From Halomonas sp. (lineage in GTDB: Bacteria > Pseudomonadota > Gammaproteobacteria > Pseudomonadales > Halomonadaceae), in assembly GCA_007129225.1 (NCBI GenBank), contig SKVX01000532.1, forward strand, positions 1-27,420: a stretch of 27,420 nucleotides of DNA, given 5' to 3'. The position numbers and the translations under genes are program-made. Each line of letters begins with the position of its first letter. Position 1 is the stretch's first letter. Below, piece by piece: positions 7,742-15,925 of the stretch. The notes beneath the pieces are model-generated. The model was not told the DNA's origin. It saw only the letters and a list, made by a program, of their open reading frames with translations, and did not search any database.

Positions 7742-9145
7742 CTATACCGGTGGCAGCCAGGCCACCCTCGCCCCCACCAGGACCAGGGACGCCGCGGTCA
7801 GCGCCAGCCAGGGGCAGGGCGTCATCGCCGGGCGAGGCTTGTTTTGCCAGGAGAGGCGGACGAGAGCGCAGACCACCAGTCCCAGCAGGGCGCCGCCGAT
7901 CAGGTCGCTTAGCCAATGTACGCCGATGACCAGGCGCGAGAGGGCCATCGGTAGCGCCAGTGCAATGGCAACCCAGTAGGCCCAGAAGCGCTTCTGACGC
8001 GGCAGCCCCTGGGCGAGGAAGGCGGCGGCCAGGCCATAGAGCACCACGGCGGAGGAGGCGTGGGCGCTCGGGTAAGCCAGCGAACCGGTGAGATAGTCCG
8101 GTGTATCCGGTCGCGACCGGCCGATGATGGCTTTCCCCAGTGTATTGAGCAGGGCGATGGCGCCCAGGCCGGCGGCAAGATGAAGGAGAGCCGCCAGGTG
8201 CCGCCTCGCCAGCAGCCAGAGACCCCAGGGAATGGCCAGTGCCAGAATGCCGTACATGTCGCCGACACGCGCCAGCAGCTGGCCGGCAGCGGGCAAGGCC
8301 GGCACCGCCAGGCTGTCGAACAGGGCATGTACCTTGAGGTCGAGATCGAAGGGGCCGCGCTGGCGTATCACGGCGATGGTCAGTCCCGAGAGCCCGCCCA
8401 GCGAGAAGATTAGCAGCAGCCAGCTTGCCAGCGGTATCTCGCCGCGGCTACGCCAGCTGTGCGTCAGCCACAGGCGTCGCATCACCGGGTGGCGCCGAGC
8501 GACGCTTGCCAGCAGGCGATAGAGCCGGCCGCTGCGGCTGAACTGATGGCGCAGCCAGGAAAAGATGATGCCCAGTGCTACCACGAGGAGCGTCAGGGCG
8601 ATCAGCATGCCGCCCAGGCCGGGAGGCAGGCCGAGCAGCTGCTGCCAGGTCTGGCCCAGCAGGTAACCGGGCAGGACATAGGCTGGAGCCCAAAGGGCCG
8701 CCGAGGCCAGGTTGGCCCAGACGAAGGCGCGCGGCGACATGTGCAGCATGCCGGCAATCAGCGGTATCACTGGGCGAACCGGGCCGACGAAGCGACCGAA
8801 GAACACCGACAGGCTGCCGTAGCGCTGGAAGAACCGGGCGCCGCGGGCCAGCCACTCCGGGTGCCGTGAGAAGGGCCAGAGTCGCGTGACCCGTTCCCGC
8901 TGGGTGTAGCCCAGGATGAAGCTCAGTCCATCGCCGATCACGGCACCGATGAATGCCGCCAGGAGAATGGTGGGGATGGCCATGTCCTGGTGTCCGGCCA
9001 GCGATGCGGCCGCGGTGATCAGTACCACGCCGGGCAGCAGCAGTCCCACCAGCGCCAGGGATTCGAGCAGGGCAATGAGGCCAATGATGAAGAGCAGCAT
9101 ACCCGGCGAGGGGGCGAGCTGGTAGAGGGTCTCGGTCAGGCTCAA
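7742..9145 (-). CDS. DedA-family / PAP2 phosphatase fusion membrane protein
   Basis: The 467-residue polytopic protein joins two membrane enzyme folds. Residues about 15-175 are DedA (VTT/SNARE-associated), with an ESLALVGLLLPG start and a GRFVGPVRPVIPLIAG loop near 117-131; DedA proteins are linked to lipid scrambling or flipping. Residues about 240-440 are a type 2 phosphatidic acid phosphatase domain with all three motifs: K338...RP346, PSAH at 359-362 (usually PSGH), and SR(403-404)...H410...D414. It probably dephosphorylates a lipid phosphate such as undecaprenyl-PP or phosphatidic acid; the substrate is inference. Start is TTG at 9145 with AAGGAG 7 bases upstream and no competing ATG. 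It is last in a minus-strand operon after two pseudo-GGDEF membrane proteins (31-base gap). Confidence 0.93.
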   Translation of the reverse strand: MSLTETLYQLAPSPGMLLFIIGLIALLESLALVGLLLPGVVLITAAASLAGHQDMAIPTILLAAFIGAVIGDGLSFILGYTQRERVTRLWPFSRHPEWLARGARFFQRYGSLSVFFGRFVGPVRPVIPLIAGMLHMSPRAFVWANLASAALWAPAYVLPGYLLGQTWQQLLGLPPGLGGMLIALTLLVVALGIIFSWLRHQFSRSGRLYRLLASVARRHPVMRRLWLTHSWRSRGEIPLASWLLLIFSLGGLSGLTIAVIRQRGPFDLDLKVHALFDSLAVPALPAAGQLLARVGDMYGILALAIPWGLWLLARRHLAALLHLAAGLGAIALLNTLGKAIIGRSRPDTPDYLTGSLAYPSAHASSAVVLYGLAAAFLAQGLPRQKRFWAYWVAIALALPMALSRLVIGVHWLSDLIGGALLGLVVCALVRLSWQNKPRPAMTPCPWLALTAASLVLVGARVAWLPPV

Positions 9146-9176
9146 GCGTCGGCTCCTTGATGGGGATCGGCGTGTA

Positions 9177-10112
9177 TTATTGCTCTGTAAGGCGGCGTGT
9201 CAGGGTCTGCAGGCGCTGTTCGAAGCGCTGCCATGACTCGCCGCCGATGCGCTGGCATAGCAGGGTGGGCGCGCGTAGAGGTCCTGTATCCACGAGCACC
9301 GTACGATCGATGGCTTCCTCTATGCGCTGCTGGACCATCTGTGCGCCGCTTTCACTGGTATCGGGCAGTACCAGCCAGAATGTGGCTGCGCTATGGCGCC
9401 CCAGGAAGTCGTGGCGCCGTGAGCAACGATTGGCTTCTCGGCATAGTGCGTCCAGCAGCACTTGGCGTGTCCGGCTGCCGAACTGCTCGCTGGCCATTTC
9501 CAGCTGAGGCAGGTGGATGATCAGGACGGCCAGCGGTTGGTGAAGCAGTTCGGTGCGCTGATACTCGCTGGCAAGGAGTTCATCGAGTGTGTCCTTGGCG
9601 AGTGCGTTGCACTCGGGATCCCTCGGGTCGGTGGCCTTGAACAGGGCCAGTTGGCGGTTCTGCTCCCACGGCGCCAGGGCTGCGACGACCATCAGGGCGA
9701 GATAGCCCAGAGCCACCTCGCTGCCGAGTTGTCCATCATTGACCAGGACCAGCCAGACCGGTGCCAGCAGGAGATTGAGGAGTATCGCCGGGGGCAGCGG
9801 TACCAGGAGAAGCGTGAGCAGGGGCGCCAGGCCGGCCCAGAAGGGGGCGGCGTTCTCCAGTTGGGGGAGCTCCAGCGCCAGCATCAGGTAGCCGGCTATC
9901 AGCACCAGGTAAGCCGAGAGGCGAGCGTTGGTGGTCATTGCGAGACGCAGCAGCATGGCGACCAGTATCAGCAGGGCCAGGATGGCCGGAGCCAGGATGC
10001 GGTCGTAGTCGCCCATGAGGTAGTGCCACAGGGCGTACCCCCCCAGCAGCAGGGCGCCGGCAGCGTAGGCGATGGCTGTGCGGGTGGAAGACCACTTGCT
10101 CTCATCGTCCAT
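9177..10112 (-). CDS. Membrane protein with degenerate GGDEF-like domain
   Basis: The protein has 311 residues. Residues about 12-148 contain five or six hydrophobic segments. Residues about 160-310 read like a diguanylate cyclase domain stripped of its active site: DPLTGLxNR is replaced by DPRDPECNALAKD, the metal-binding D-x-D-x-FK segment reads IIHLPQLE (198-205), and GGDEF reads SAATF (241-245) within an otherwise typical setting, HDFLGRHSAATFWLVLPDT. The product should therefore neither make c-di-GMP nor bind it at a normal RxxD site, and may be a structural or signalling partner. The start at 10112 overlaps the upstream gene by 11 bases. The fold call rests on motif spacing read by eye; an unrelated membrane protein is possible but less likely. 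Confidence 0.78.
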   Translation of the reverse strand: MDDESKWSSTRTAIAYAAGALLLGGYALWHYLMGDYDRILAPAILALLILVAMLLRLAMTTNARLSAYLVLIAGYLMLALELPQLENAAPFWAGLAPLLTLLLVPLPPAILLNLLLAPVWLVLVNDGQLGSEVALGYLALMVVAALAPWEQNRQLALFKATDPRDPECNALAKDTLDELLASEYQRTELLHQPLAVLIIHLPQLEMASEQFGSRTRQVLLDALCREANRCSRRHDFLGRHSAATFWLVLPDTSESGAQMVQQRIEEAIDRTVLVDTGPLRAPTLLCQRIGGESWQRFEQRLQTLTRRLTEQ

Positions 10113-10974
10113 GGTTGGGCTCCGGCTCGAACGCGAGGGTGGCGTCCTGTTCGTCGAAGCGAGCCAACTGCTCGTCGAGAGAGCCAGCGAGTTCGAGGGT
10201 GGTGAACCTTGCCTTCACCGGGGTGCGCAAGCCATCGAGCAGTGCCTGGCGCCGTGACTGGGCCTGCTCCCGGTCCCGACTCAGCAGCAGGGCGGCCAGT
10301 GTATGTTGATTGATGCGATAGCAGGTCTCGAAGTCGTGGGTCTGGCGACACAGGTCCTGGGCCAGGGGCCAAAGCAGGTGGCGTGATGTGCGGAGCAGTA
10401 GCAGTTCGCCATGTACCGCTTCACGGCGGCAACGTGCGCGTTCGCGACGCAGGTCGGTGGCCAACTGGTGCGCGGTCCATAGCGGAAGCCCGGGAGCCAG
10501 GCGGACGCGCTGCCGTGAGGCGAGCCGCAGCGGTTGCAGCTGGAGGTTGCGTGCCAGCCCGAGCAACATTAACGTCAGTAGAAGCAGGCCCGAGAAGAGG
10601 GACTGTTCGAAGCCGAGCACGCCGATGAGAGACCACCAGGCGAGGCCTGCCAGGATGAAGGTGAGGCCCAGCATCCATCTCGGCTGAGGCAGCATCAGCA
10701 GGGCCGGCCAGCCCCAGATCCACATTGCATACCGCTCGGGGTCCGTCCACAGCAGGCCGGCCAGCAGCAGGCTGGGCAGCAGTTGCCAAGGGACCGTGGC
10801 GGGCCGCCGGTGACTGAACTCGAGCAGCGATGCAGTCACCGTCAGCCAGGCCACAGCCAGCCACAGCAGCAAGGCGCTGGCGAATAGCTCCGTCCGATAG
10901 GCCAGAAGGGCCAGAAGCAGTGCCGCGACCAGCAGGTTCAGGCGCATCAATCCGACTTTGTACTTGCTTTGCAT
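10102..10974 (-). CDS. Membrane protein, distant pseudo-GGDEF relative of the next gene
   Basis: I do not recognise this gene by name. It has 290 residues, with about six hydrophobic segments in residues 8-142 and a soluble, Arg-rich C-terminal half. That half resembles the partner gene's: a helix LATDLRRERARCRREA, a strand ELLLLRTS, then FETCYRINQHTLAALLLSRD (215-234), which lines up with the strand-loop-strand holding SAATF in the partner and GGDEF in true diguanylate cyclases. No catalytic residues remain. It is the first gene of the minus-strand trio; its stop overlaps the next start by 11 bases, so the two are probably made in fixed proportion and may act together. ATG at 10974 has AAGG 4 bases upstream. 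Shared ancestry with the partner is inference. Confidence 0.72.
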   Translation of the reverse strand: MQSKYKVGLMRLNLLVAALLLALLAYRTELFASALLLWLAVAWLTVTASLLEFSHRRPATVPWQLLPSLLLAGLLWTDPERYAMWIWGWPALLMLPQPRWMLGLTFILAGLAWWSLIGVLGFEQSLFSGLLLLTLMLLGLARNLQLQPLRLASRQRVRLAPGLPLWTAHQLATDLRRERARCRREAVHGELLLLRTSRHLLWPLAQDLCRQTHDFETCYRINQHTLAALLLSRDREQAQSRRQALLDGLRTPVKARFTTLELAGSLDEQLARFDEQDATLAFEPEPNHGR

Positions 10975-11016
10975 GGTGCCTTACTATCTATGGTGATCGA
11001 CACGAAGTTGCGCCAG

Positions 11017-11046
11017 TATAACGTCCACAGCCTCCTCTGAGGCTGT
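11017..11046 (+). promoter_or_regulatory. proA leader: possible -10 and an 8-bp hairpin
   Basis: A TATAAC hexamer (11017-11022) could be a -10 for proA, though no good -35 is seen. Just downstream, 11027-11034 and 11039-11046 form a perfect 8-bp stem with a 4-base loop in the predicted leader. It ends 23 bases before the proA ATG and 7 bases before the GGAG (11054-11057). It could be an operator or a leader structure. Confidence 0.35.
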
Positions 11047-11069
11047 CGTCCAGGAGATATTGAAACCGC

Positions 11070-12374
11070 ATGTCCGCATACGCCTCTCGAACCGAATCCA
11101 CCGCCGACCTGGCCATCGGTGATGTCGATGCCTACATGGTGCGGCTAGGCCAGGCTGCCCGTGTTGCCGCCACGCAAATGCGCCGCGCCGTTACCGCCGA
11201 CAAGAACGGTGCCCTGCGGGCCATGGCCGACCATCTTCAGCGCCACCGCGCCGAGATACTCGCCGCCAATGAACGGGATCTTGCCCGTGGCCGCGAGAGT
11301 GGTCTCGATGACGCCCTGCTCGATCGGCTGGCACTCGATGATGGACGACTCGACGCCATGGTGGAAGGCCTCAGACAGGTCGCTGACCTGCCCGACCCGG
11401 TTGGGGAAATCGATGGCCTGAGGATGCGGCCCAGCGGCATCCAGGTCGGCCAGATGCGGGTGCCGCTCGGGGTGATCGGCATCATCTACGAGTCGCGGCC
11501 CAATGTGACGCTCGAGGCTGCCAGCCTGTGCCTCAAGTCCGGCAATGCCTGCATACTGCGCGGCGGATCGGAGGCTCGCGAGTCAAACGCCGCCATTGGC
11601 GGCTGCATACGCGAGGGGTTGCGCGAGGTGGGGCTGTCCGAAGCCGCAGTTCAGGTGGTGGCGACCACGGACCGGGCCGCCGTAGGGCGCTTGATCGCCA
11701 TGCCGGAGTATGTGGACGTGATCATTCCCCGCGGCGGTAAGTCGCTGATCGAGCGCATTACCCGGGAGGCGCGCGTGCCGGTGATCAAGCATCTGGATGG
11801 CGTCTGTCATGTCTATATCGATGCCACCGCCGATCCGGACAAGGCCATGGCCATCGCCATCAATGCCAAGACCCAGCGCTACGGCACCTGCAATACCATG
11901 GAGACGCTGCTGGTCGATGCGCCGTTGGCAGAATCGCTCTTGCCCCGGCTGGCTGCCGCCTATGCCGAGCATGGGGTCGAGCTGCGAGGCTGTGAGCGGA
12001 CCTGCCGCGTGCTGGAGGGCGCCACTCCCGCCAGCGAGGCGGACTGGGAGGCAGAATACCTGGCACCGGTGCTGTCGATTCGTGTGGTCGACGGCATGGA
12101 CGCGGCGATCCAGCATATCGAACGCTACGGCTCGCACCATACCGATGCCATCGTTACCGAACACTATGGCCTGGCCCGTCGCTTCATGACCGAGGTCGAC
12201 TCCAGCTCGGTGATGGTCAATGCCTCGACCCGCTTCGCCGACGGTTTCGAATATGGCCTGGGCGCTGAAATCGGTGTCTCCACCGACAAGTTGCACGCCC
12301 GTGGTCCGGTGGGCCTCGAGGGGCTCACTACGCGCAAGTACGTGGTGTTGGGTGACGGCCAGGTTAGAGGGTGA
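11070..12374 (+). CDS. proA: Glutamate-5-semialdehyde dehydrogenase (gamma-glutamyl phosphate reductase)
   Basis: ProA reduces gamma-glutamyl phosphate to glutamate 5-semialdehyde with NADPH, the second step of proline synthesis; in salt-tolerant bacteria proline can also serve as a compatible solute. The 434-residue product shows family landmarks: LGVIGIIYESRPNVTLEAASLCLKSGN, the EYVDVIIPRGGKSLI stretch, and the catalytic-cysteine region KTQRYGTCNTMETLLV. It ends with ASTRFADGFEYGLGAEIGVSTDKLHARGPVGLEGLT, also conserved. It is about 17 residues longer than the E. coli protein because of an N-terminal extension. The GGAG upstream is about 12 bases from the ATG at 11070, a little far. The stop overlaps the GTG start of nadD (GTGA). 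Confidence 0.97.
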   Translation: MSAYASRTESTADLAIGDVDAYMVRLGQAARVAATQMRRAVTADKNGALRAMADHLQRHRAEILAANERDLARGRESGLDDALLDRLALDDGRLDAMVEGLRQVADLPDPVGEIDGLRMRPSGIQVGQMRVPLGVIGIIYESRPNVTLEAASLCLKSGNACILRGGSEARESNAAIGGCIREGLREVGLSEAAVQVVATTDRAAVGRLIAMPEYVDVIIPRGGKSLIERITREARVPVIKHLDGVCHVYIDATADPDKAMAIAINAKTQRYGTCNTMETLLVDAPLAESLLPRLAAAYAEHGVELRGCERTCRVLEGATPASEADWEAEYLAPVLSIRVVDGMDAAIQHIERYGSHHTDAIVTEHYGLARRFMTEVDSSSVMVNASTRFADGFEYGLGAEIGVSTDKLHARGPVGLEGLTTRKYVVLGDGQVRG

Positions 12375-13078
12375 GCCGTCAAAGCCCGCGCCCGGAAGTG
12401 TCGGCAGGCCAAGGGAAGGCTGTGCCCGCCAGGCCGCCGCGTATCGCCATGCTGGGTGGAACCTTCGACCCGGTGCACCTGGGCCACCTGCGCAGCGCCG
12501 TCGAGCTGCGTGAGTGCCTGGCGCTCGACCGGGTACACATGGTGCCTGCCAGCATGCCGCCGCTGCGTGACGAGCCGTCGGTGCCGCCCGAGGAGCGCCT
12601 CGCGTTGTTGAAGCTCGGTATCGGCAATACACTGGGCCTGTTGGCGGACGCCCGTGAGCTTGAGCGCGCAGGACCCTCCTACAGCGCCGATACCCTGGCC
12701 AGTCTGCGGGAGGAGTACGGTGCAAGAGCGCAACTGGTGATGGCTCTGGGTCATGATGCCTTTCTTCGTCTGGCGGAGTGGCGAACGCCGGAACGCCTCT
12801 TCGAGTTGGCCCATCTGGTGGTCATCGATCGCCCCGACCACGGCGCGCCATTGCCCGAGGCGCTGGTCGAACTGATCGACCGGCGAGAGGTCGATAGCTG
12901 TGAGGCACTATTCCAGTCCCCGGCGGGACGACTGTTGCGCCTTGCACTGCCGACGCGAATGGCGATCTCGGCCACCGCGGTTCGTCGTCGGCTCTCCGCC
13001 GGCAGCAGCGTCCGCTACCTGCTCCCCGAAGCCGTGGAAGCGCGAATACACGAAAGAGCCCTATATCGAACGCATTGA
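12371..13078 (+). CDS. nadD: Nicotinate-nucleotide adenylyltransferase
   Basis: NadD joins ATP and nicotinate mononucleotide to give deamido-NAD and PPi, in NAD synthesis. The nucleotidyltransferase motif GGTFDPVHLGHL is clear, followed by MVPASMPPLRDE. The C-terminal region SATAVRRRLSAGSSVRYLLPEAVEARIHE contains the ISxTxxR-like ATP-binding motif. Two starts are plausible. GTG at 12371 overlaps the proA stop by 4 bases and gives 235 residues. GTG at 12422 has AAGGG 6 bases upstream and gives 218 residues, closer to the usual length. The intervening 17 residues look unconserved. The pairing proA-nadD-rsfS is common in gammaproteobacteria and supports the call. Confidence 0.96.
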   Translation: MSRQSPRPEVSAGQGKAVPARPPRIAMLGGTFDPVHLGHLRSAVELRECLALDRVHMVPASMPPLRDEPSVPPEERLALLKLGIGNTLGLLADARELERAGPSYSADTLASLREEYGARAQLVMALGHDAFLRLAEWRTPERLFELAHLVVIDRPDHGAPLPEALVELIDRREVDSCEALFQSPAGRLLRLALPTRMAISATAVRRRLSAGSSVRYLLPEAVEARIHERALYRTH

Positions 13079-13081
13079 ACG

Positions 13082-13110
13082 CTGCCAGGGACCGCGCAAG
13101 ACGCTACAAT
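13082..13110 (+). promoter_or_regulatory. Possible promoter of the rsfS-rlmH-mrdA operon
   Basis: CTGCCA (13082-13087) and TACAAT (13105-13110) are separated by 17 bases in the 67-base gap between nadD and rsfS. The -10 is one base from consensus; the -35 matches 4 of 6. Confidence 0.4.
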
Positions 13111-13145
13111 GGGCACCGACCAAGACTTCCCGTTGACGAGGGGCT

Positions 13146-13508
13146 ATGCACAACGATTCGCTCAAGACATTGGTGGTAGATGCACTGGATGACCTCAAGG
13201 CCAAGGATGTGGCGATGCTGGACGTGTCACGCCTTACCAGCGTGACCGACCTGATGATAGTGGCGAGCGGCACCTCCACGCGCCACGTGGCAGCGCTGGC
13301 CAACCACATTGTCGAGCAGTCCAAGGCCGGCGGCCATCCGCCCCTGGGTGTGGAAGGGCAGGCCGGCTCCGACTGGGTGCTGGTGGACCTCGGCGACCTG
13401 GTCGTGCATGTGATGCTTCCTGAAACCCGCCAGCTGTATGACCTGGAGCGTCTCTGGGCCGACCTGCCGAGCGATGTGGAGCCCAGAGAAGAGCACGGTA
13501 GCGCATGA
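13146..13508 (+). CDS. rsfS: Ribosomal silencing factor RsfS
   Basis: RsfS binds ribosomal protein uL14 and blocks subunit joining when nutrients are short. The 120-residue product has the family core: LDVSRLTSVTDLMIVASGTSTRHVAALANHI, then the hallmark GVEGQAGSDWVLVDLGDLVVHVMLPETRQLYDLERLW. A GAGGGG lies immediately upstream of ATG 13146. Its end overlaps rlmH by 4 bases (ATGA), the usual arrangement of these two ribosome-related genes ahead of mrdA-rodA. Confidence 0.97.
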   Translation: MHNDSLKTLVVDALDDLKAKDVAMLDVSRLTSVTDLMIVASGTSTRHVAALANHIVEQSKAGGHPPLGVEGQAGSDWVLVDLGDLVVHVMLPETRQLYDLERLWADLPSDVEPREEHGSA

Positions 13509-13972
13509 GAGTCCGCCTGCTGGCGGTGGGTACACGCATGCCTGCCTGGGTCAATACGGGGGTAGAGGAGTACCGCAAGCGCCTGCCCCGGGATTTTGCC
13601 CTGGAGATCGAGGAAATTGCCCCGGGGCAGCGGGGCAAGAATGCCGATGTAGCACGTGCCGTTGCGCTGGAGGCGCAGCGAATTCGCGAGCGCCTGCGCG
13701 GTGATGAGTTCACGGTGGCGCTGGAAGTCGAAGGCCAGGCCTGGAGTACCGAACGGCTGGCCCGTGAAGGCGAGGCATGGCGGCTTGAAGGCCGTGATGT
13801 GGCGCTGATGGTGGGAGGTCCCGATGGACTTTCGCCCGAGCTCTCCGCCAATGCCGACCGGCGATGGTCGTTGTCGCCGCTGACCTTGCCGCACCCGCTG
13901 GTCAGGGTGATTCTGGCCGAGCAACTCTATCGTGCCTGGACCCTGATGGTGGGGCATCCCTATCACCGTTGA
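13505..13972 (+). CDS. rlmH: 23S rRNA (pseudouridine1915-N3)-methyltransferase
   Basis: RlmH is a SPOUT-class methyltransferase that methylates pseudouridine 1915 in helix 69 of 23S rRNA using S-adenosylmethionine. At 155 residues it has the same length as the E. coli protein. The AdoMet-binding knot is visible as VALMVGGPDGLSPEL followed by SLSPLTLPHPLVRVILAEQLYRAW, and it ends in GHPYHR, the conserved C-terminus. It starts within the rsfS stop (ATGA), so the two are translationally coupled. Confidence 0.98.
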   Translation: MRVRLLAVGTRMPAWVNTGVEEYRKRLPRDFALEIEEIAPGQRGKNADVARAVALEAQRIRERLRGDEFTVALEVEGQAWSTERLAREGEAWRLEGRDVALMVGGPDGLSPELSANADRRWSLSPLTLPHPLVRVILAEQLYRAWTLMVGHPYHR

Positions 13973-14014
13973 ACGGTGGTTCCCCCGGAAAAGTCATTCG
14001 AGGTCATAGCCGGC

Positions 14015-15922
14015 ATGCGCGATCGCCGTGACACCCTCAAGAATCCGCAGCAGGAGCTGCGCATCTTTCGAATCCGTTCGCTGCTCGCCGGCTTGCTGAT
14101 CGTGGCATTGACCGGCCTGCTGATGGGGCGACTGGTCTACCTGCAGGTGGTGCAGCATGAGGTCTACAGTACCCGCTCCGAAAAGAATCGCGTGCGTGTC
14201 GAGCCCCTGCCCCCGACCCGGGGCCTGATCCAGGATCGCAATGGGGTGCTGCTTGCCGAAAACCGGCCCACCTACAACCTGACGCTGATTCGCGAGCGCG
14301 TCGAGGACCTGGACGGGACGCTCGACCTGCTGGAAGTCTTGCTGGCGCTGTCCCCCGAGGAGGCCGAGGCCTTTCGGCTGCGCTCACGCCAGCGTCAGCG
14401 CCCCTTCCAGCCGGCGCTGTTGATGAGTGATCTGGACGAGGCCCAGATCGCCCGCCTTGCGGTCAACCGGCATCGTCTGCCTGGCATCGAGGTCGAGGCC
14501 CAGCTGTTGCGCTACTATCCCGATGCCAATATCACGGCGCATGCCCTGGGTTATGTCGGTCGTATCAATGCCGAGGAGATGAAGACGCTGGACCTGGGTC
14601 GCTACGCCGGGACGCACTTCATCGGTAAGACCGGTGTCGAGCGCTTCTACGAGGATGTGCTTCACGGCCAGGCGGGCCTGCGCAAGGTCGAGACCAACGC
14701 CAGGGGGCGGGTGCTGCGCGAGCTGGGGCGCACCGATCCGGTGCCGGGGAAGGATCTGACCCTGACCATCGACATGCAGCTTCAGACCCTGGCCTATGAA
14801 CTGCTCGACGGGCGGCGCGGTTCCATCGTGGCCATTGCCCCCGCCACCGGAGAAATTCTGGCCATGGTCTCGGCCCCGGGTTTCGACAGCAATCAGTTCG
14901 TCACCGGCATCGACTTCGCCTCCTACCGGGCGCTTCAGGAAGACCTCGACCTGCCGCTGTTCAACCGGGCCATACGTGGCCAGTATCCGCCGGGTTCGAC
15001 CATCAAGCCTTTCCTGGCCATGGCGGGCCTGGCCGAAGGGGTGATCACTCCGGACCGTACCATCAACGATCCCGGCTTCTACCAGTTGCCCAACGACAGT
15101 CGCCGCTATCGCAACTGGCTTCGCTGGGGGCATGGGCGCGTCGATATGGAGCGCTCCATCGCCGTTTCCAATAACACCTACTACTATTCCCTGGCCCATG
15201 AACTCGGCATCGATCGGGTGCATGACCGCATGAGTGCCTTCGGCTTTGGGCAGCGGGTGGGGCATGACGTATTCGGCGAAAGTGGCGCCCTGATGCCCTC
15301 GCGGGACTGGAAGCGTGGCCGTTTCGGCCAGCCCTGGTACCCGGGTGAAACGCTATCGGTCGGTATTGGCCAGGGCTACTGGCAGGTCACGCCGCTGCAG
15401 TTGGCGACCGCCACGGCCGTCCTGGCCAATCGAGGCGAGTGGGTAAAGCCCCGCCTGGCTAGCCGTATCGGGGGGGAGGCCGTCGAGCTCGCCTTGCCGG
15501 ACACCCCGCCCGATCTGGAAATCGACAACGATTTCTGGTGGGACAGGATCTTTTCCGGCATGGAGAAGGTGCTCACCGGCCACGAAGGTACGGCCCGCCG
15601 CACCGGGGTGGGGCTCGAGTACCGCATGGGGGGCAAGTCGGGTACCGCCCAGGTCTTCTCGCTGGGACAGGACCAGCGCTATAACGCCGAGGAGCTGGCA
15701 GAGCGCCTGCGGGACCATGCGCTGTTCATGGCATTCGCACCGTTGGAAGACCCGCAGATCGCCGTGGCGGTGATCGTGGAGAATGCCGGTGGGGGCAGTA
15801 CCCATGCGGCGCACCTGGCCAGAGCCATGACCGATGTCTGGCTGCTGGATGAAGAGGAAGTGGATGTCGAGCAACTGCGCGAGACCTTGGAGAATGACAC
15901 CGGCACCGTGGCGGGAAACTGA
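14015..15922 (+). CDS. mrdA: Penicillin-binding protein 2, elongasome transpeptidase
   Basis: PBP2 is the transpeptidase of the rod-shape elongation machinery and works with the RodA glycosyltransferase encoded next. It has a short cytoplasmic tail, one membrane anchor (LLAGLLIVALTGLLMGRLVYL), then the pedestal domain with RGLIQDRNGVLLAENRPTY. The transpeptidase domain contains PPGSTIKPF (active Ser328, SxxK), VSNN (SxN) and KSGTAQ (KxG), so all three penicillin-binding motifs are intact. The acidic C-terminal tail is typical. The open frame allows GTG at 13976, but ATG at 14015 has GAGGT 10 bases upstream and gives an N-terminus like other PBP2s (635 residues). rodA begins 3 bases after the stop. 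Confidence 0.97.
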   Translation: MRDRRDTLKNPQQELRIFRIRSLLAGLLIVALTGLLMGRLVYLQVVQHEVYSTRSEKNRVRVEPLPPTRGLIQDRNGVLLAENRPTYNLTLIRERVEDLDGTLDLLEVLLALSPEEAEAFRLRSRQRQRPFQPALLMSDLDEAQIARLAVNRHRLPGIEVEAQLLRYYPDANITAHALGYVGRINAEEMKTLDLGRYAGTHFIGKTGVERFYEDVLHGQAGLRKVETNARGRVLRELGRTDPVPGKDLTLTIDMQLQTLAYELLDGRRGSIVAIAPATGEILAMVSAPGFDSNQFVTGIDFASYRALQEDLDLPLFNRAIRGQYPPGSTIKPFLAMAGLAEGVITPDRTINDPGFYQLPNDSRRYRNWLRWGHGRVDMERSIAVSNNTYYYSLAHELGIDRVHDRMSAFGFGQRVGHDVFGESGALMPSRDWKRGRFGQPWYPGETLSVGIGQGYWQVTPLQLATATAVLANRGEWVKPRLASRIGGEAVELALPDTPPDLEIDNDFWWDRIFSGMEKVLTGHEGTARRTGVGLEYRMGGKSGTAQVFSLGQDQRYNAEELAERLRDHALFMAFAPLEDPQIAVAVIVENAGGGSTHAAHLARAMTDVWLLDEEEVDVEQLRETLENDTGTVAGN

Positions 15923-15925
15923 TCG

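Noticed and set aside
11583..12725. Minus-strand open frame (380 codons) opposite proA and nadD
   Set aside because: It covers the ends of two firm genes, has low-complexity Arg/Ala/Pro translation and no ribosome-binding site.
14384..15265. Minus-strand open frame (293 codons) opposite mrdA
   Set aside because: Shadow of the PBP2 gene; no recognisable motif.
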